Assembly (NCBI RefSeq): GCF_001613045.1
Contig: NZ_BDBP01000016.1
Location: forward strand, 62,001-126,000
DNA from: Nocardia lijiangensis NBRC 108240
GTDB taxonomy: Bacteria > Actinomycetota > Actinomycetes > Mycobacteriales > Mycobacteriaceae
DNA length: 64,000 bases
Direction of reading: 5' to 3'
Numbering within the stretch: position 1 is the stretch's first letter; the number at the start of each line of letters is the position of its first letter. This document shows positions 25,301 through 29,460 of the stretch, in pieces. The notes beneath the pieces were generated by a model. It worked only from the letters and a program-made list of their open reading frames with translations, was not told where the DNA came from and did no database searches. The position numbers were made by a program, and so were the translations under genes.

Positions 25301-26155
25301 ACCTGCCGCGGTCAGCGCGGAGCGAATCGCCGCGGCCTGCGCATCCCGGCTCGGGGCGCTCAGCACCCGGCGTTCGTTGCCGGTGTTGACCGCACTACCG
25401 CGGATCACGGCATGAATCCGGTCGCCGTCGGCGACCGCCTGCGCCAGTGGTTTCAGCACCACCATGCCGCCGCCCTCGCCGCGCACGAACCCGTCGGCTC
25501 GCGCATCGAGGGTGTAGCACGCGCCGAGCGCCGACTGCGCGCCGAACTGCTCGATACGCGCACCGCTCGTCGGCGAGAGAATCAGGTTCAGACCGCCGGC
25601 CAGGGCCACGTCGCTCTCGCCGCTGCGCAGGCTCTCACAGGCCAGATGAACCGCGACCAGCGAGGATGCCTGGGCGCTATCGATGACGATGCTCGGGCCG
25701 CTGAAACCGAAGTAGTTCGAGATCCGGTTGGCGATGATGCCGCGTCCGACGCCCCACAGCGAGTGGCGGCTGACACCCGGGCCGCCCTGGGAGGCCAGGA
25801 TTTCGGCGAAATCGCTTCCGGTGGAACCGAGGAACACACCACACCGCCGGGCATCGCGCGCGGTGGCGGCCAGGCCGGCGTCCTCCAGTGCCTCCCAGCT
25901 CAATTCCAGCGCCAGCAGCTGTTGAGGATCGATCGCCCGCGCCTCGTTGGGCGAGACACCGAAGAAGTCCGCGTCGAAATACCCTGCGGTGTCGATGAAT
26001 CCAGCACGCTCGGTGATGTTCTCCCGCCCCGGGGGAGCTGTGCCGATCTCGGCGCGTCCCTCCCTGAGCAGTTGCCAGAAACTGTCGAGATCGGCCGCAC
26101 CCGGCACTCTGCAGGACATGCCGACGATAGCGACGTCAAACGCCGATCCAGTCAC
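2015..26155 (-). CDS. Modular type I polyketide synthase, KSQ loading module plus four KS-AT-DH-KR-ACP modules (8046 aa)
   Basis: A giant assembly-line PKS acting in the cytosol on ACP-bound chains. Domain order: KSQ-AT-ACP (residues 1-1012), then four identical-architecture modules KS-AT-DH-KR-ACP (1013-2794, 2795-4549, 4550-6274, 6275-8046), then an acidic C-terminal docking tail from about 7950. No ER, methyltransferase or thioesterase is present, so the chain is passed on, most plausibly to the PKS beginning at 1890. The loading AT has the methylmalonyl signature YASH; all four extension ATs have HAFH (malonyl). All four KRs keep the catalytic Tyr. The predicted output is a propionyl-primed linear conjugated tetraene. 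The start is a GTG at 26155; AGGAAGG lies 10 nt upstream, and the ORF begins directly with the KSQ, as usual for loading modules. The long upstream AT-rich gap suggests it has its own promoter. Confidence 0.97.
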   Translation of the reverse strand: MTGSAFDVAIVGMSCRVPGAADLDSFWQLLREGRAEIGTAPPGRENITERAGFIDTAGYFDADFFGVSPNEARAIDPQQLLALELSWEALEDAGLAATARDARRCGVFLGSTGSDFAEILASQGGPGVSRHSLWGVGRGIIANRISNYFGFSGPSIVIDSAQASSLVAVHLACESLRSGESDVALAGGLNLILSPTSGARIEQFGAQSALGACYTLDARADGFVRGEGGGMVVLKPLAQAVADGDRIHAVIRGSAVNTGNERRVLSAPSRDAQAAAIRSALTAAGVEAPSVQYVELHGTGTPAGDPVEAAALGETYGVSRAQDAPLAVGSVKTNIGHLEGASGIAGLIKTVLCLSNRELVASLNFETPNPRIPLEDLGLRVVTGTENWPVEGVRIAGVSSFGMGGSNAHVIVEEAPVVGSAASTVDGAAGAVPLVVSARTEDGVRAQAARLREWLLRRSELDEVDVAHSLLTTRARMEWSGSVVGRDRTELLAGLAALADPAAPAVAIEPATARAEQRRVAFVFPGQGSQWEGMALGLLASGGAFAESITECEAALAPYVDWSLTAVLRGEGEAPPLDRVDVVQPALFAVMVSLARMWRAAGVEPDVVIGHSQGEIAAAYVAGGLSLSDAARVVALRSRAVADELAGQGGMASIGLGADAVRERLSVYGDRLSLAAVNGPAQSVIAGDVSAMEDFLAGCARDGVWARRIPVDYASHSKAVERLRDRLLEELEPIRPQSGSVPFFSTVFADRLDTAELDAEYWYRSLREPVRFADAVTALIDDGINGFIEASPHPVLTMGIGVTAEAAGAAEGVPVVGSLRRGEGGPERFMASLAQAHCAGVQVDPRALVSGGARVDLPPYAFQRRNFWAGAPVASGGLTVVSDVVAATEEQVSEGIEPTAAWEDSPLARKLLAAPEYQRDTVVLDIVREHAAAVLGHESARSIHPDLPFTEFGFDSVSGVELQNRLIRATGVPLPKTLIFDHPTASAVAALLRSRIAGTDTRQRRASRRATADEPIAIVGMSARFPGGVRSAEDLWELVAAGRDAIGEFPDDRGWDLDRLFDPDPDKPGKVYTRHGGFLGSAGDFDPGFFGISPREALAMDPQQRLLLETAWEALEDAGIDPVSLRGSDTGVFAGACSSGYSGRVTGDLEGFRLTGTSHSVISGRVAYVFGLEGPAVTVDTACSSSLVALHLACQALRQGDSSLALAGGVTIAASPYLYVDFSRQRGLSPDGRCKAFSAAADGVAWSEGSGVLVLERLSDAQRLGHNILAVVRGSAVNQDGASNGLTAPNGPSQERVIAQALANAGISAVDVDAVEAHGTGTTLGDPIEAQALIAAYGQDRGDREPLRIGSLKSNIGHTVAAAGVAGVIKMVQAMRHERLPRTLHAETPSPHVDWAAGEVRLLTETEPWTAGDRVRRAGVSSFGISGTNAHVILEESPAAALGAAEGDIEDDAERRADIAVPVTPLLVSGKGEAGLRAQAARLRAWLSERPEIDVADAAYALATSRAQLDSRSVILGNDRDELLERLANLAESGTGAGVIAGDIGSGTTAFLFTGQGAQRIGMGAGLSEAFPVFADVLDSVCAQFDPVLECSLKQLMFSGAAPDGSDATVLDRTEFTQPALFAFEVALYRLLESFGITPDVVIGHSIGEVAAAYIAGLWSLEDACRLVAARGRLMGALPEGGAMLAIAASETEVNDVVARYPERVSIAAVNAPAALVISGDEDAVAEIEARFVEGGRKTSRLRVSHAFHSHRMEPMLAEFESVAKGLTYHRPRLPVVSNVSGQLAGDEMMEAAYWVRQVRAAVRFAPGIETLIDSGVRRFLEVGPDAVLAALTRQTLPERAESSVVAAATRRDHDEPQQFLTMLAHAHTSGMRVDWTPLFGRRAMQRVPLPTYAFQHQRFWLPPRPQAIGDAHGHPLLTGVVPVAGKDEFVFTGRFSLPTDPWVADHMTYGTVVLPSATLVEFLLVAGSRIGCGVVEELTLEAPILPSEDDEVELQVSVQEPDRTGRRQFSFYFRKTGRRAGEWVRNASGVLAPSWDGEDALLNQLRDAAWPPVDAETLDTAWIPEQIAKGSGLEYGPAFLGVDAAWQRGGTVFSEITLNTAAAPEPERFDLHPALLDLVMHAGLAGLVWRDQDSDPNTGRLLFRWGGARLHQPLVKATKLRVIATATGPETISVATVDDSGRPVVSVDAVVMRPYDVRQMRGTLAGDDADLYGVQWTPAEAATPSVSAERMAVLGSAPVAGIDTCSPSPSELAAAQTIPDVVIWHPQDSTEADDPAAVRGHLETVLATVQAWLAEDRLADTRLVVVTTKGVALPGEAPDLAAAAVWGLMRSAQSEYPGRFVLIDDDPSAAAPLGGSMPIGTVIAAGEPQVAVRAGALLVPRLAKARAEQDAEPGQAHPSPDHHPSSSRYATLAHPTLSFGDGTVLITGGTGGLGALVARHLVTAHGVRRLLLVSRSGETAAGATELVSELSEAGAAVRVAACDVGDRAALRALLDSIEADHPLTGVVHAAGVLDDGTLAGLTAEQLRRVFDSKAAAAWHLHELTLDRDLSAFVLFSSVAATIGSAGQGNYAAANAFLDALAHRRRAEGLSAISLAWGPWNSGAGMTGALDRSAVARWERLGLHPLGNDEGLRLFDAATGRAAAHLAAIGFDPAQLRREARDGAVPAVLRGYLPRTTAPTAASSSSLGTQLSRVPEAERSAVVLELVREHVAAVLGHGAAEDINPDARFDALGFDSLGGVEFRNRLSKATGVQLPSTLVFDHPTAAAVATLLHSKIEGTASGSATTRVSRRVRVDEPIAIVGMSCRFPGGVRTPEQLWDLVRSGTDATTEFPDDRGWDLDQLIDQDPDRPGTVYSRGGGFLDDAADFDAGFFGISPREALAMDPQQRLLLEASWEALEESGIDPITLRGSDTGVFAGACASGYVDRVTGDLEGYRLTGTTHSVVSGRVAYVFGLEGPAVTIDTACSSSLVALHLACQALRQGETSLALAGGVTVAATPYLSVDFARQRGLSPDGRCKAFSAAADGVAFAEGVGVLVLERLSDAQRLGHDILAVVRGSAVNQDGASNGLTAPNGPSQERVIAQALANAGLTPADVDAVEAHGTGTPLGDPIEANALIAAYGQERGDREPLRIGSIKSNIGHTVAAAGVGGVIKMVQSLRHETLPPTLHAETASPHVDWSAGAVRLLTQPEPWRAGGTVRRAGVSSFGVSGTNAHVIIEEAPAQAVSMPEHGSALPDIDVAVAWTISATSEEGLRAQAERLRAWLADRPEVDIWSVARSLVDSRALLDRRGVVVGRDRDELLAGLADLAVGSPRTIEGSAGSGKTAFLFTGQGAQRMGMGAGLYEAFPVFAAAFDDVCAQVDPLLGRAHPSRSAALSLKELMFADTEGVLDRTEFTQPALFAFEVALFRLIESFGVTPDLLIGHSIGELAAAYVAGVWSLEDACALVVARGRLMGALPEGGAMLAVAVSEAEALEVLAEFGGRVSLAAVNSPSSVVLSGEVSAIDEIVDRLVADGVKTSRLRVSHAFHSVLMEPMLDEFRAVAEGLTYREPSLPIVSNVSAVVVAAELTDPAYWVEQVRGCVRFAPGIDALVEAGVRRFVEIGPDAVLAAMTRQCLVETPAVEAKSTVVAAARRSIDEPTQFVSALAQASVVGVGVDWTPLYAGRRTDRVALPTYAFQRRRYWLEAAAGTAGVESVGLGAVDHPLLGAMVSMPESGGVLLTGRLSVATQPWLADHAVAGSVLLPGTGFVELALRAGAVTGCPVIEELTLQAPLLLPAAGGVQIHVIVGGPEHESPQRPISIYSRDEHDRDGQWVLHARGLLTTHDDMTEPEPAAWPPAASSGIDVAAAYPELLARGYDYGPAFQGVRALWRRGAEVFAEIAVDVDTGVRAEGFGIHPALLDAALQAGLLAGVLESGAGKPDSPFTVAAGRVVLPFSWESVSLHAAGASVLRVRLTTTGSSVSVSVADEQGQPVLSGSVKTRPIPLEQLAVAAAGAADPVLELVWSPTASESAVVAVAPRDVAVGRWDLDPESPVPPVVVVEAGFGWDEHTGTDVVTATHSEVARILEVVQAWLDQDRFASSTLLIATRGAVALPDEDLTDLAGAAVWGLVRTAQTEDPGRIVLVDADTGIDEQLAATVMAVGEPQVVVRAGVTHTARLTRPATVVPSVPGDDASAFGTGTVLITGGTGGLGAVVARHVVAEHGVRSLLLVSRSGPRAEGVAPLCAELEQLGAQVRVVACDVTDADAVAGLPAEAPAQWPLTGVIHAAGVLDDGIIASLTAQRMDAVLAPKVDAAWHLHEATAELNLAAFVVFSSVSGTIGGPGQANYAAANTFLDGLVAHRRARGLAGQSLAWGPWARSGGMTGHLSETDVARMSRGGFTAMPDEQALAGWNAVLDRGVAHAVIAAVDTAAIRVQADAGLLPPLLRELAPRAARRPAATSAVMSGLQQRLAGLDADRQQQAVLDTVRTYVAAVLGHDSASAIDPDRAFQDLGFDSLSAVELRNRLKTATGLSLSAAVVFDYPTPQALATYLAGELTGAGEDIAVTAAKAAADEPIAIVGMACRYPGGVSSPEDLWNLVVDGIDTTSEFPVNRGWDTERIYDPTGETPHTTYTREGGFLHSAGEFDPVFFGISPNEAALMDPQQFLLLETSWEALERAGVDPTVLSGSSTGVFTGMMYHDYPVNSNSGSIASGRVSYVFGLEGPSVTVDTACSSSLVAMHLAAQSLRSGECDLALAGGVAVMATPEVFVEFSRQRGLSPDGRSKSFADAADGVGWSEGAGVLVLERLSDARRNGHEVLAVIAGSAVNQDGASNGLTAPNGPSQRRVIRQALANAGVSPTEVDAVEAHGTGTTLGDPIEAQALLATYGQDRDADRPLWLGSLKSNIGHTQAAAGVGGVIKMVMAMRHGLLPQTLHVDQPSTKVDWSEGHIRLLTEQVAWPVVDRPRRAGVSSFGISGTNAHLILEQASVVEPAPVPVVRTVPAVLPWVVSARGREALADQADRLTSHVGEHDPLDIGFSLASARSVFEHRGVVVAEGRDGLLVGMRALAAGVQAPGVVTGRVVPGSTGVVFSGQGAQWAGMAAALHGAYPVFAEHFDAIVAELDPLLGQTVSLSAALVSDDLIDQTVFAQAGLFAFEVALFRLLESWGVRADVVAGHSIGEVAAAHVAGVLSLSDACVLVAARGRLMWALPAGGAMIAVGASEADVLPMLAGEVSIAAVNGPSSVVLSGVENDVVAVADRCAEQGWRIHRLRVSHAFHSALMEPMLAEFATAIENVAFRRPSIPLVSTVTGARVEHEMSDPSYWVGQVRDTVRFADAVAAMAAMGVSRFAEVGPDAVLTPMVAQTLSDATAVAVTRRGHEDASTVLNAVAGLFVAGAEVDWAGLYAGAGARRIDLPTYAFQHERFWLDAKQMLAQSWLGAELGGITAVGLDTVDHPLLGAVVPHPESGGVSFTGRWSLDSVEWLADHSVHGVVLLPGTGFVELAGYVGGLLGCPVVDELVLHTALTLPAEGSVAVQVVVAAADEAGRRRLTVHSRQAAEGPWSLHAEGVLAPGDVVADFDLTSWPPVGAQPLDVDGAYDELLELGYGYGPFFQGLRAAWRRGDELFAEVALPDPQDAKGFGIHPALFDAALHTEIIHGRRSGNDSAVLPFAWNRVVVHSAGAAVVRVHSIPEGDDFAVQIADDQGRPVLSVGALVARPVSAERLGAGRVPEALFGVEWVTVAPSSAVSVDPGRVAVLGSGPNSGDQSSDGVRRYRDLAALITDLDAAEESAAPDIVLLECPLQDGPPTAAARQVVTSVLDTVQGWMAETRFAASRLVVSTRQAVAVADSEQVRLDQAPVWGLLRAAQAEHPGRFQLVDLDQDGDLFAVATALAAAAGEPEAALRGTTLLVPRLARHAPGTIARLTEPGTVLVTGGTGGLGAVIARHLVTEHGVGHLLLTSRRGLDAPGAAELRDELIELGAEVTIAACDVSDRSALAALLDGISDEHPLVGVVHAAGTADNGVIESMTADRIGYVFRPKVDAAWHLHELTRDRSLSLFVLLSSAGGLVLAAGQANYAAANVFLDALAAHRHRLGLPATSLDYGMWARSSGLGIELSEDDFDRMRRQGFPPLTEAEGLALFDAAIAADTAQLVALRVDPAVLRTRGEQIPALVRAIAPAPVRRHSRTPAGQAFLQTLAGLSDSDRDSALVDLVRSVAAGILGHASLDFVEPQQAFQQLGFDSLSAVEFRNKLNTATGLQLPATLIFDYPNPQVVAEFIGTQLTGTEAVEERAVSRVRADDEPIAVVAMACRYPGGVASPEDLWNLVVSGIDTTGEMPVDRGWDIEGIYDPEPGKAGKTYTRSGGFLYSAAEFDADFFGISPNEATVMDPQQRLLLEVSWEALERAGMDPAVLRGSSTGVFTGLMYHDYAQATGTGSGAAGSLVSGRVSYVFGLEGPSVTVDTACSSSLVALHLAGQSLRSGECDLALAGGVAVMATPDMFLEFGRQRGLSPDGRCKSFADGADGVGWSEGAGVLVLERLSDARRNGHQVLAVLAGSAVNQDGASNGLTAPNGPSQRRVIRQALANAGVSPVEVDAVEAHGTGTTLGDPIEAQALLATYGQDRDPDRPLWLGSLKSNIGHAQAAAGVGGVIKMVMAMRHGVLPQTLHVDQPSTKVDWSEGHVRLLTESVAWPVVDRPRRAGVSSFGISGTNAHVIVEQAPPVMDSAPVLGSVPAVGTGSAGGVLPWVLSARSGEALASQAARLASYVDDHDPIDVGYSLASTRGVFEHRAVVMADDRGGLLAGVRALASDVQAPGVVTGRVVSGSTGVVFSGQGAQWAGMSAELRGAYPVFAEHFDAIVAQLDPLLGQSVSLGEALSSDDLVDATVFAQAGLFAFEVALFRLLESWGVRADVVAGHSIGEIAAAHVAGVMSVGDACVLVAARGRLMQALPTGGAMVAVGASEAEVAEVLALLGGVEAQPEVSIAAVNGPSSVVLSGVEADVAAVVDRCVERGWRTHRLRVSHAFHSALMEPMLAEFASVVQGLAFSRPGIPLVSTVTGARVGAEMSDPSYWVGQVRDTVRFADAVAVMAGMGVTRFVEVGPDAVLTPMIARTLDTATTIALTKRNNADPSTLLTGLARLHVAGSTVDWAGLYAGSGGRRIDLPTYAFQRRRYWMAEGFAGGSDARAMGLVATGHPLVSAVISQPDSDAVTLTGRLSAQTYPWLADHRVMDTVLFPGTGLVELALHAAEQVGCSTLEELVLQAPLVLSESGGLALRIVVGDQDPTGRRAVRIFSCPDDVASASSWTLNAEGVLAPGEVAAEADLTAWPPVGAQPLPIDGVYDELLDAGYGYGPFFQGLQAAWQRGDELFAEVALPDPRDAEGFGIHPALFDSALHALLIARHSPAEGSGLALPFEWSGITVHAAGANALRVRLTRVGEHGAALDLADPSGAPVATVRHLASRPIDPAQLTAGASAVGNAMFQVGWTPISVSDAEVSAVSWADLGDEVPAAVILECPTGNDPAAVRAATHDVLQALQSWIADQRSGESVLVVRTSGAVSVAGENITNLAGAAVGGLVRSAQAESLGRIMLVDTDSDIDGLLGGILAAEEPQVAVRGGQVHGARLTRAAATQATASAPSSTFGPDETVLITGASGFLGGLFARHLVNALGVRHLLLLSRRGESAPGAAELRAELQGLGAEVEFAACDVADRGALAEVLADVPAGRPLTGVFHTAGVLDDGAIASLTADRMDVVLRPKVDAALHLHELTADLPLKAFVLFSSAAGAFGSPGQGNYAAANACLDALAAHRRASGRSGRSLAWGLWSMDGGMGAELSDVDRHRMSRTGMLPLSEEQGLALFHAATDIGTAAPILARLDLGSLRSTGFAATLLSGLVPARRATASGAPTALRARLANTPDSERLGVLVEIVRGQVAAVLGHQNANAIAADRAFNELGFDSITAIEFRNALKSVTGLRLPATLVFDYPSPEALAKYLADEFTDHRNTGRSTDSSENDIRRALQTIPVARLRDAGLLDALMQLAHGQESHSEIDQNISDESIDELDIDDLIDMAYNNSSED
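7334..12508 (-). other. PKS module 3: KS-AT(malonyl)-DH-KR-ACP, atypical KR stereo motif
   Basis: KS Cys4709, AT S5154 with HAFH, DH His5463 in HSVHGVVLLP with DAALH, KR Tyr6052, ACP Ser6217. The KR is catalytically intact, but the B-type LDD position reads ADN (in HAAGTADNG). The usual LAWGPW block is LDYGMW, and the loop before Tyr is LVLAAGQANY. Stereochemical class is therefore uncertain. Confidence 0.9.
12509..17773 (-). other. PKS module 2: KS-AT(malonyl)-DH-KR-ACP
   Basis: KS Cys2965, AT S3423 with HAFH, DH His3733 in HAVAGSVLLP with DAALQ, KR with LDD and Tyr4325, ACP Ser4493. All reductive-loop motifs are canonical. Its KS and AT resemble those of module 1 (same GLEGPAVT and TAFLFTGQGAQR signatures) more than those of modules 3-5. 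Confidence 0.92.
17774..23119 (-). other. PKS module 1: KS-AT(malonyl)-DH-KR-ACP
   Basis: KS Cys1183 in DTACSSS. AT S1646 in GHSIGE with HAFH. DH His1947 in HMTYGTVVLP (HxxxGxxxxP intact); the second DH motif is the unusual DLVMH, which keeps Asp and His. KR has the Rossmann motif GGTGGLG, an LDD motif (B type) and Tyr2571. ACP Ser2736. Predicted to add C2 and leave a trans double bond, if the DH is active. Confidence 0.9.
23120..26155 (-). other. PKS loading module: KSQ - AT(methylmalonyl) - ACP
   Basis: The ketosynthase active-site Cys is replaced by Gln (Q162 in IDSAQASS); HGTGT and the NIGH histidine motif remain. This is the KSQ pattern of decarboxylating loading domains. The AT has catalytic S612 in GHSQGE and the YASH motif (Y713-H716), associated with methylmalonyl-CoA. 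The ACP phosphopantetheine Ser is S956 in GFDSVSG. The expected starter is propionyl made by decarboxylation of methylmalonyl-ACP. Confidence 0.9.
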
Positions 26156-27299
26156 CTCTGAACATCCTTCCTCAAGGCATGCTGTGACCCCCCGTAAGCA
26201 TCTGACGTGTGTGTTTGTTGTCGGTCACCGTTTTCGGAGACGTTTGCCGGTCGCCCCGCCGGCAATGCGTTCTCGATTCGGCGTTCCCGCCGCGGCTCCT
26301 CAGCGATGGCGGTCGGTGGACGACCGCCGCCTCCCGCGACACCATCCGGATCGCGGAGCGGATCAGGTAACCATCAATTCGTAGGTCAAAACTTCGGTTT
26401 AAACTAAGATTCTGTTAAGCTAGGGCCCACTCAGACGATTCCTACTTCGACATAATGGATTTCGACGTGGTCGAGGCTCGGCGAATCGCCCCGAGTCATC
26501 CGGAGCGCCTTCGCAGGCGGCCTCGGACTTCGAGGAGATGCGCGCAAACTGGACCCGGCTGCGCCGCCGGGCTCAGTCGAGCAATCGATCAGCGAGCCAC
26601 GCTTCAGAAAACTGAAGCGCTACGGGGTATGCCAGGGAAGCGGCCTTCGCGCCATCGAGGCGCGCGCGAGAGGGTGTAGTGCCCGAACAAGGTGCGTAGG
26701 TCGCACCTAGGCTATGACAGTGTGGATTGGCACAATGATCCCTCTCGGATTTTCGTACGACAGCACAGAATTCATGGTTACTGAACAGTATTTGCACGAT
26801 CTTGAACTTGTCAACCGCTCGGAAGCATCTCGACGGCTACCCTGATCCAGGACGTGTTGCAGGCTCGTTCGAGGCGGTGGTCACCGGCCCGCTCCGGCGC
26901 TCTACCAGTGGAGATCCGAGGGTTGTCGGCGTCCTTGCCGCGGTCGCCGCATCTCGCTGTTCTCGGTGATCGATCGCCGCCGCAGGCCGTTCGAGTGGTG
27001 GTTGTGTTCGTTCACCACGACGAGATCCTTCCGCCGACCCGCCACGAAGCTCTCCGCTCGGCCTCGACCGCCGGTTGCCGAGATCCTGGGATCAACGAGC
27101 TCACTGAGCGAATCAGGCAACCGCGGGCCCGGTGCCGGTACGGAATCTCCTGTCCCAGAGACTGATTCGAAAATCGGTCTATGATCTTGACACGGACCGG
27201 GCGGCCGCCTGCCACGCCGACCTCACCGCCCCCATGACGAGCGGCTCGTAGTGCTGCATATTTGACCGATCGGTCGCGATAGCTCTAGCATCTCGAAAT
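26156..27299. promoter_or_regulatory. 1.1-kb gene-free region upstream of the PKS with an AT-rich promoter-like tract
   Basis: No open frame here has convincing coding character or family signature. An AT-rich stretch at about 26366-26460 stands out in otherwise GC-rich DNA and lies roughly 210-300 bp before the PKS start. It contains TTGACC-like and TTAACA-like hexamers on the minus strand, but no pair with clean 16-18-bp spacing. It is the most likely place for the PKS promoter. The remainder shows nothing recognisable. Confidence 0.3.
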
Positions 27300-27593
27300 A
27301 TGGCGCGTACCAAGGAGTTCGACCCCGTTGTCGTGTTGGACCGCGCACTGGAAATGTCCCGGCAGCGAGGCTATGAGGCATCCTGGACCGCGGATCCGAC
27401 CGGGTTCCCCGGCATTGCCAGGGCCTGCGCATACGCGACCTCCGGCCGCAAATACGAGCTCTTCACAGGCGCTGCAACGCCATGTGGAGGTCATCGCCCG
27501 CGCGGTTCACGGCAGAATCGGCCCGTCCAACCTCGGCTCCGCCCCGCGACGCCGAGGTCGGTTCCCTGGTCGAACACCATTGGGTACGTTTAG
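27300..27593 (+). pseudogene. TetR-family regulator, truncated and degenerate N-terminal remnant
   Basis: The first about 60 residues (MARTKEFDP, then LDRALEMSRQRGYEAS, then AYATSGRKYELF) follow the helix-turn-helix layout of TetR regulators. The consensus would be RGYEATSMADL...GIGRASLYATFGSKHEL. Key HTH residues are changed, and homology stops near 27480, with an unrelated reading frame to the stop. No ligand-binding domain is present. It probably once encoded a regulator and is now a relic; a functional role as a short DNA-binding peptide is unlikely. Confidence 0.55.
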
Positions 27594-27633
27594 AATTCGC
27601 ACCACTACCCGCGCCTGGGAGCTGGCAATGCCG

Positions 27634-28509
27634 TCAAGAACGCGGATTTCTGTCGACGGAGGCCGGCGGCTGTTCCGGTACGTATCCGCCGCGCCGGAAG
27701 CGATCCAACCCGTGTTCGGTCCCGAGTTCTGATCGAAGCCCCGGATTACGCACGTAGAACACGAACAGGTGGTAGACCCGGGTCGGGTCGGTCTCGAGGT
27801 CCTTGTGGCCGATGTCGATGGTTCCGTAGCCGGTGTCGGCATCTCCGGTGACCAGGGTGGTCACGTTGGTTCCGCTGCCGAATCTGAACCCTTCTCGGCG
27901 GCTGCGGGCGCCGACTGCCGAGATGTCCTGCCAGGCAACCCTGGTCGGGCCATCGCCGTAATCGATCGAGATGTGCTGTGCCGTGAGCACGATGCCGACG
28001 TTACCGAGGACCTTGCGAGGTTTGTATGTGCCGAGGCCGAGCAGGATGGCGAACAAAGCGGGCAGGGAAAGGAGGAAGAAGAACGCGGCTCCGGACGACC
28101 AGTCGTCGTTCAACGATGCGATGAGTTGCCACAGTCCGGCCCCGAGCAAGGCCACTCCGACCGCTATAGATACCAAGCTTCCGGTCGAGGAAGGGCGCGG
28201 CACCGGCAGCACGAGTGCGGGGCCGGCATCGGTGGCACGAATGTCGGCGGCCACCCGAGCGGTTCGGGGGAGTTCCGACCATCCCCACCCGGTGAAAGAG
28301 GCTGCCAGGGGGCCGATTAGCACGAGCCCGAGGATCCCGGCCCACACCGATTCTGGATCTGTCACAACTGTCCAGGCTCCGCCCAGAACGAGGGGCCACA
28401 TGGACAAGGCAAGCGCGAACGGCAGCACCGTATAGCGGTACGCTCCGAACGCCTTTCGTTCCCAGTCCGCTGGTAGCGGCAAGCTGGATGTGCTCCGGTA
28501 TCTACCCAC
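27634..28509 (-). CDS. Membrane protein with four predicted TM helices and a C-terminal PH-like domain (291 aa)
   Basis: Not assigned to a named family. Four hydrophobic segments are visible at about residues 27-47, 55-80, 112-132 and 140-162. A soluble C-terminal region follows (about 165-270) whose alternating strand pattern (IVLTAQHISIDYG, TRVAWQDISAV) resembles the bacterial PH-like domains of small membrane proteins. The GTG start at 28509 is supported by a strong AGGAGGAGA site 5 nt upstream. It lies 27 nt after the stop of the WXG-like gene, so the two are very likely co-transcribed. By position it is probably an accessory membrane protein of an ESX-substrate locus, or an immunity-type partner; that role is inference only. 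Confidence 0.75.
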   Translation of the reverse strand: MGRYRSTSSLPLPADWERKAFGAYRYTVLPFALALSMWPLVLGGAWTVVTDPESVWAGILGLVLIGPLAASFTGWGWSELPRTARVAADIRATDAGPALVLPVPRPSSTGSLVSIAVGVALLGAGLWQLIASLNDDWSSGAAFFFLLSLPALFAILLGLGTYKPRKVLGNVGIVLTAQHISIDYGDGPTRVAWQDISAVGARSRREGFRFGSGTNVTTLVTGDADTGYGTIDIGHKDLETDPTRVYHLFVFYVRNPGLRSELGTEHGLDRFRRGGYVPEQPPASVDRNPRS

Positions 28510-28536
28510 GACATCTCCTCCTGCGATCTTGCACGC

Positions 28537-29448
28537 CTACGCGCTCGCGGATCTCACTCCAGCCTCGGTCGCACCCTGCACGATCTGAATGAGTTTCGGC
28601 ACCATCCCGATGATCGTCGACGCTTCTTTCGCGAGCTGGAGCAGAATCTGGGAGATCTTCGTACCCGCACCCGCAATGCTCGTGCTGGCGCGGGCGACCG
28701 CCGCGAAAGATGCTGTCCCCCCGGTGCAGATAATGATCGCGGCAGCCTCGACCAGTACGCCGGCCAGCCAGTTCAGGAGTTCGGTCACGACACCGCGAAC
28801 ACCCTCGACCAGGTCACCGAGCGCGGCATTCACTTTGCTCAGCGAGGTGGCGAGGGAGGATTGAGCCTCGATGTCCGCCATGAACGCATCGGCCTTGGCT
28901 TTGTAGGCCGCACCTGCGGCACCGGCCCATGCACTGACATCTTTCTGGAGTTCGGTGTTCCATGTCGCGGCGGCTTCGGTCAGCGCACCCGAGATGTTCT
29001 CCCAGGACTTGGAATACGCCTTGACCATGTCCGGGCTACCGGTGACCCAGTCGAGCGCCTTGCGCAGCGGTTCGACATTCTCCAGCATCCAGCCCATCAG
29101 CAGGGCGCCCACGATATTGAACGGATCGAACTTCGCCAGGGGAACCCCTGCGGCCATACGGCTCCGGTACTCCAGTACGTCCGCCGCGGCGACCGCTACC
29201 CCAGAAGCCTTGAGGGCCGCGCTATACAGGTTCTTGACCGGGTCTTCCCCGTTCACCGCTTCTTTGACGAGCCCGGCAGCTTCCCAGGTATCTCCCAGCG
29301 GTGTGCCCTTCAGCAGGCCTGGTTCGGCACCGTCGCTGTTTATCCTGGGGAGCAGAGCCTTCTGGTCGAAGCCATAAGCCTCGTCGTCGTCGACTTTCCC
29401 GTCGATCAGTTGGTTGCCTTCGGGCGGCGCAGCGTCGTTGAACGGCAT
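28537..29448 (-). CDS. ESX/type VII-associated protein with WXG100-like central region (303 aa)
   Basis: A secreted-substrate-like alpha-helical protein. Residues about 140-215 hold a WXG100-type helical hairpin, with W-A-G in WAGAAGAAYKAKADAF at the turn. A hydrophobic Ala/Gly/Ile-rich segment follows (about 225-260, LLNWLAGVLVEAAAIIICTGG), as in several ESX-associated proteins of Nocardia and Mycobacterium. No signal peptide is seen, consistent with type VII export. The ATG at 29448 has GGGAGGG just upstream and follows the EspC-like gene by 12 nt, so they form one operon. No C-terminal toxin domain is recognisable, so this looks like a structural or effector substrate rather than a polymorphic toxin. 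Confidence 0.7.
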   Translation of the reverse strand: MPFNDAAPPEGNQLIDGKVDDDEAYGFDQKALLPRINSDGAEPGLLKGTPLGDTWEAAGLVKEAVNGEDPVKNLYSAALKASGVAVAAADVLEYRSRMAAGVPLAKFDPFNIVGALLMGWMLENVEPLRKALDWVTGSPDMVKAYSKSWENISGALTEAAATWNTELQKDVSAWAGAAGAAYKAKADAFMADIEAQSSLATSLSKVNAALGDLVEGVRGVVTELLNWLAGVLVEAAAIIICTGGTASFAAVARASTSIAGAGTKISQILLQLAKEASTIIGMVPKLIQIVQGATEAGVRSASA

Positions 29449-29460
29449 GGGTGCCCTCCC

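Noticed and set aside
26200..27290. Several 60-100-residue open frames between the PKS and the TetR remnant
   Set aside because: No ribosome sites, no coding-type third-position bias and no recognisable motifs.
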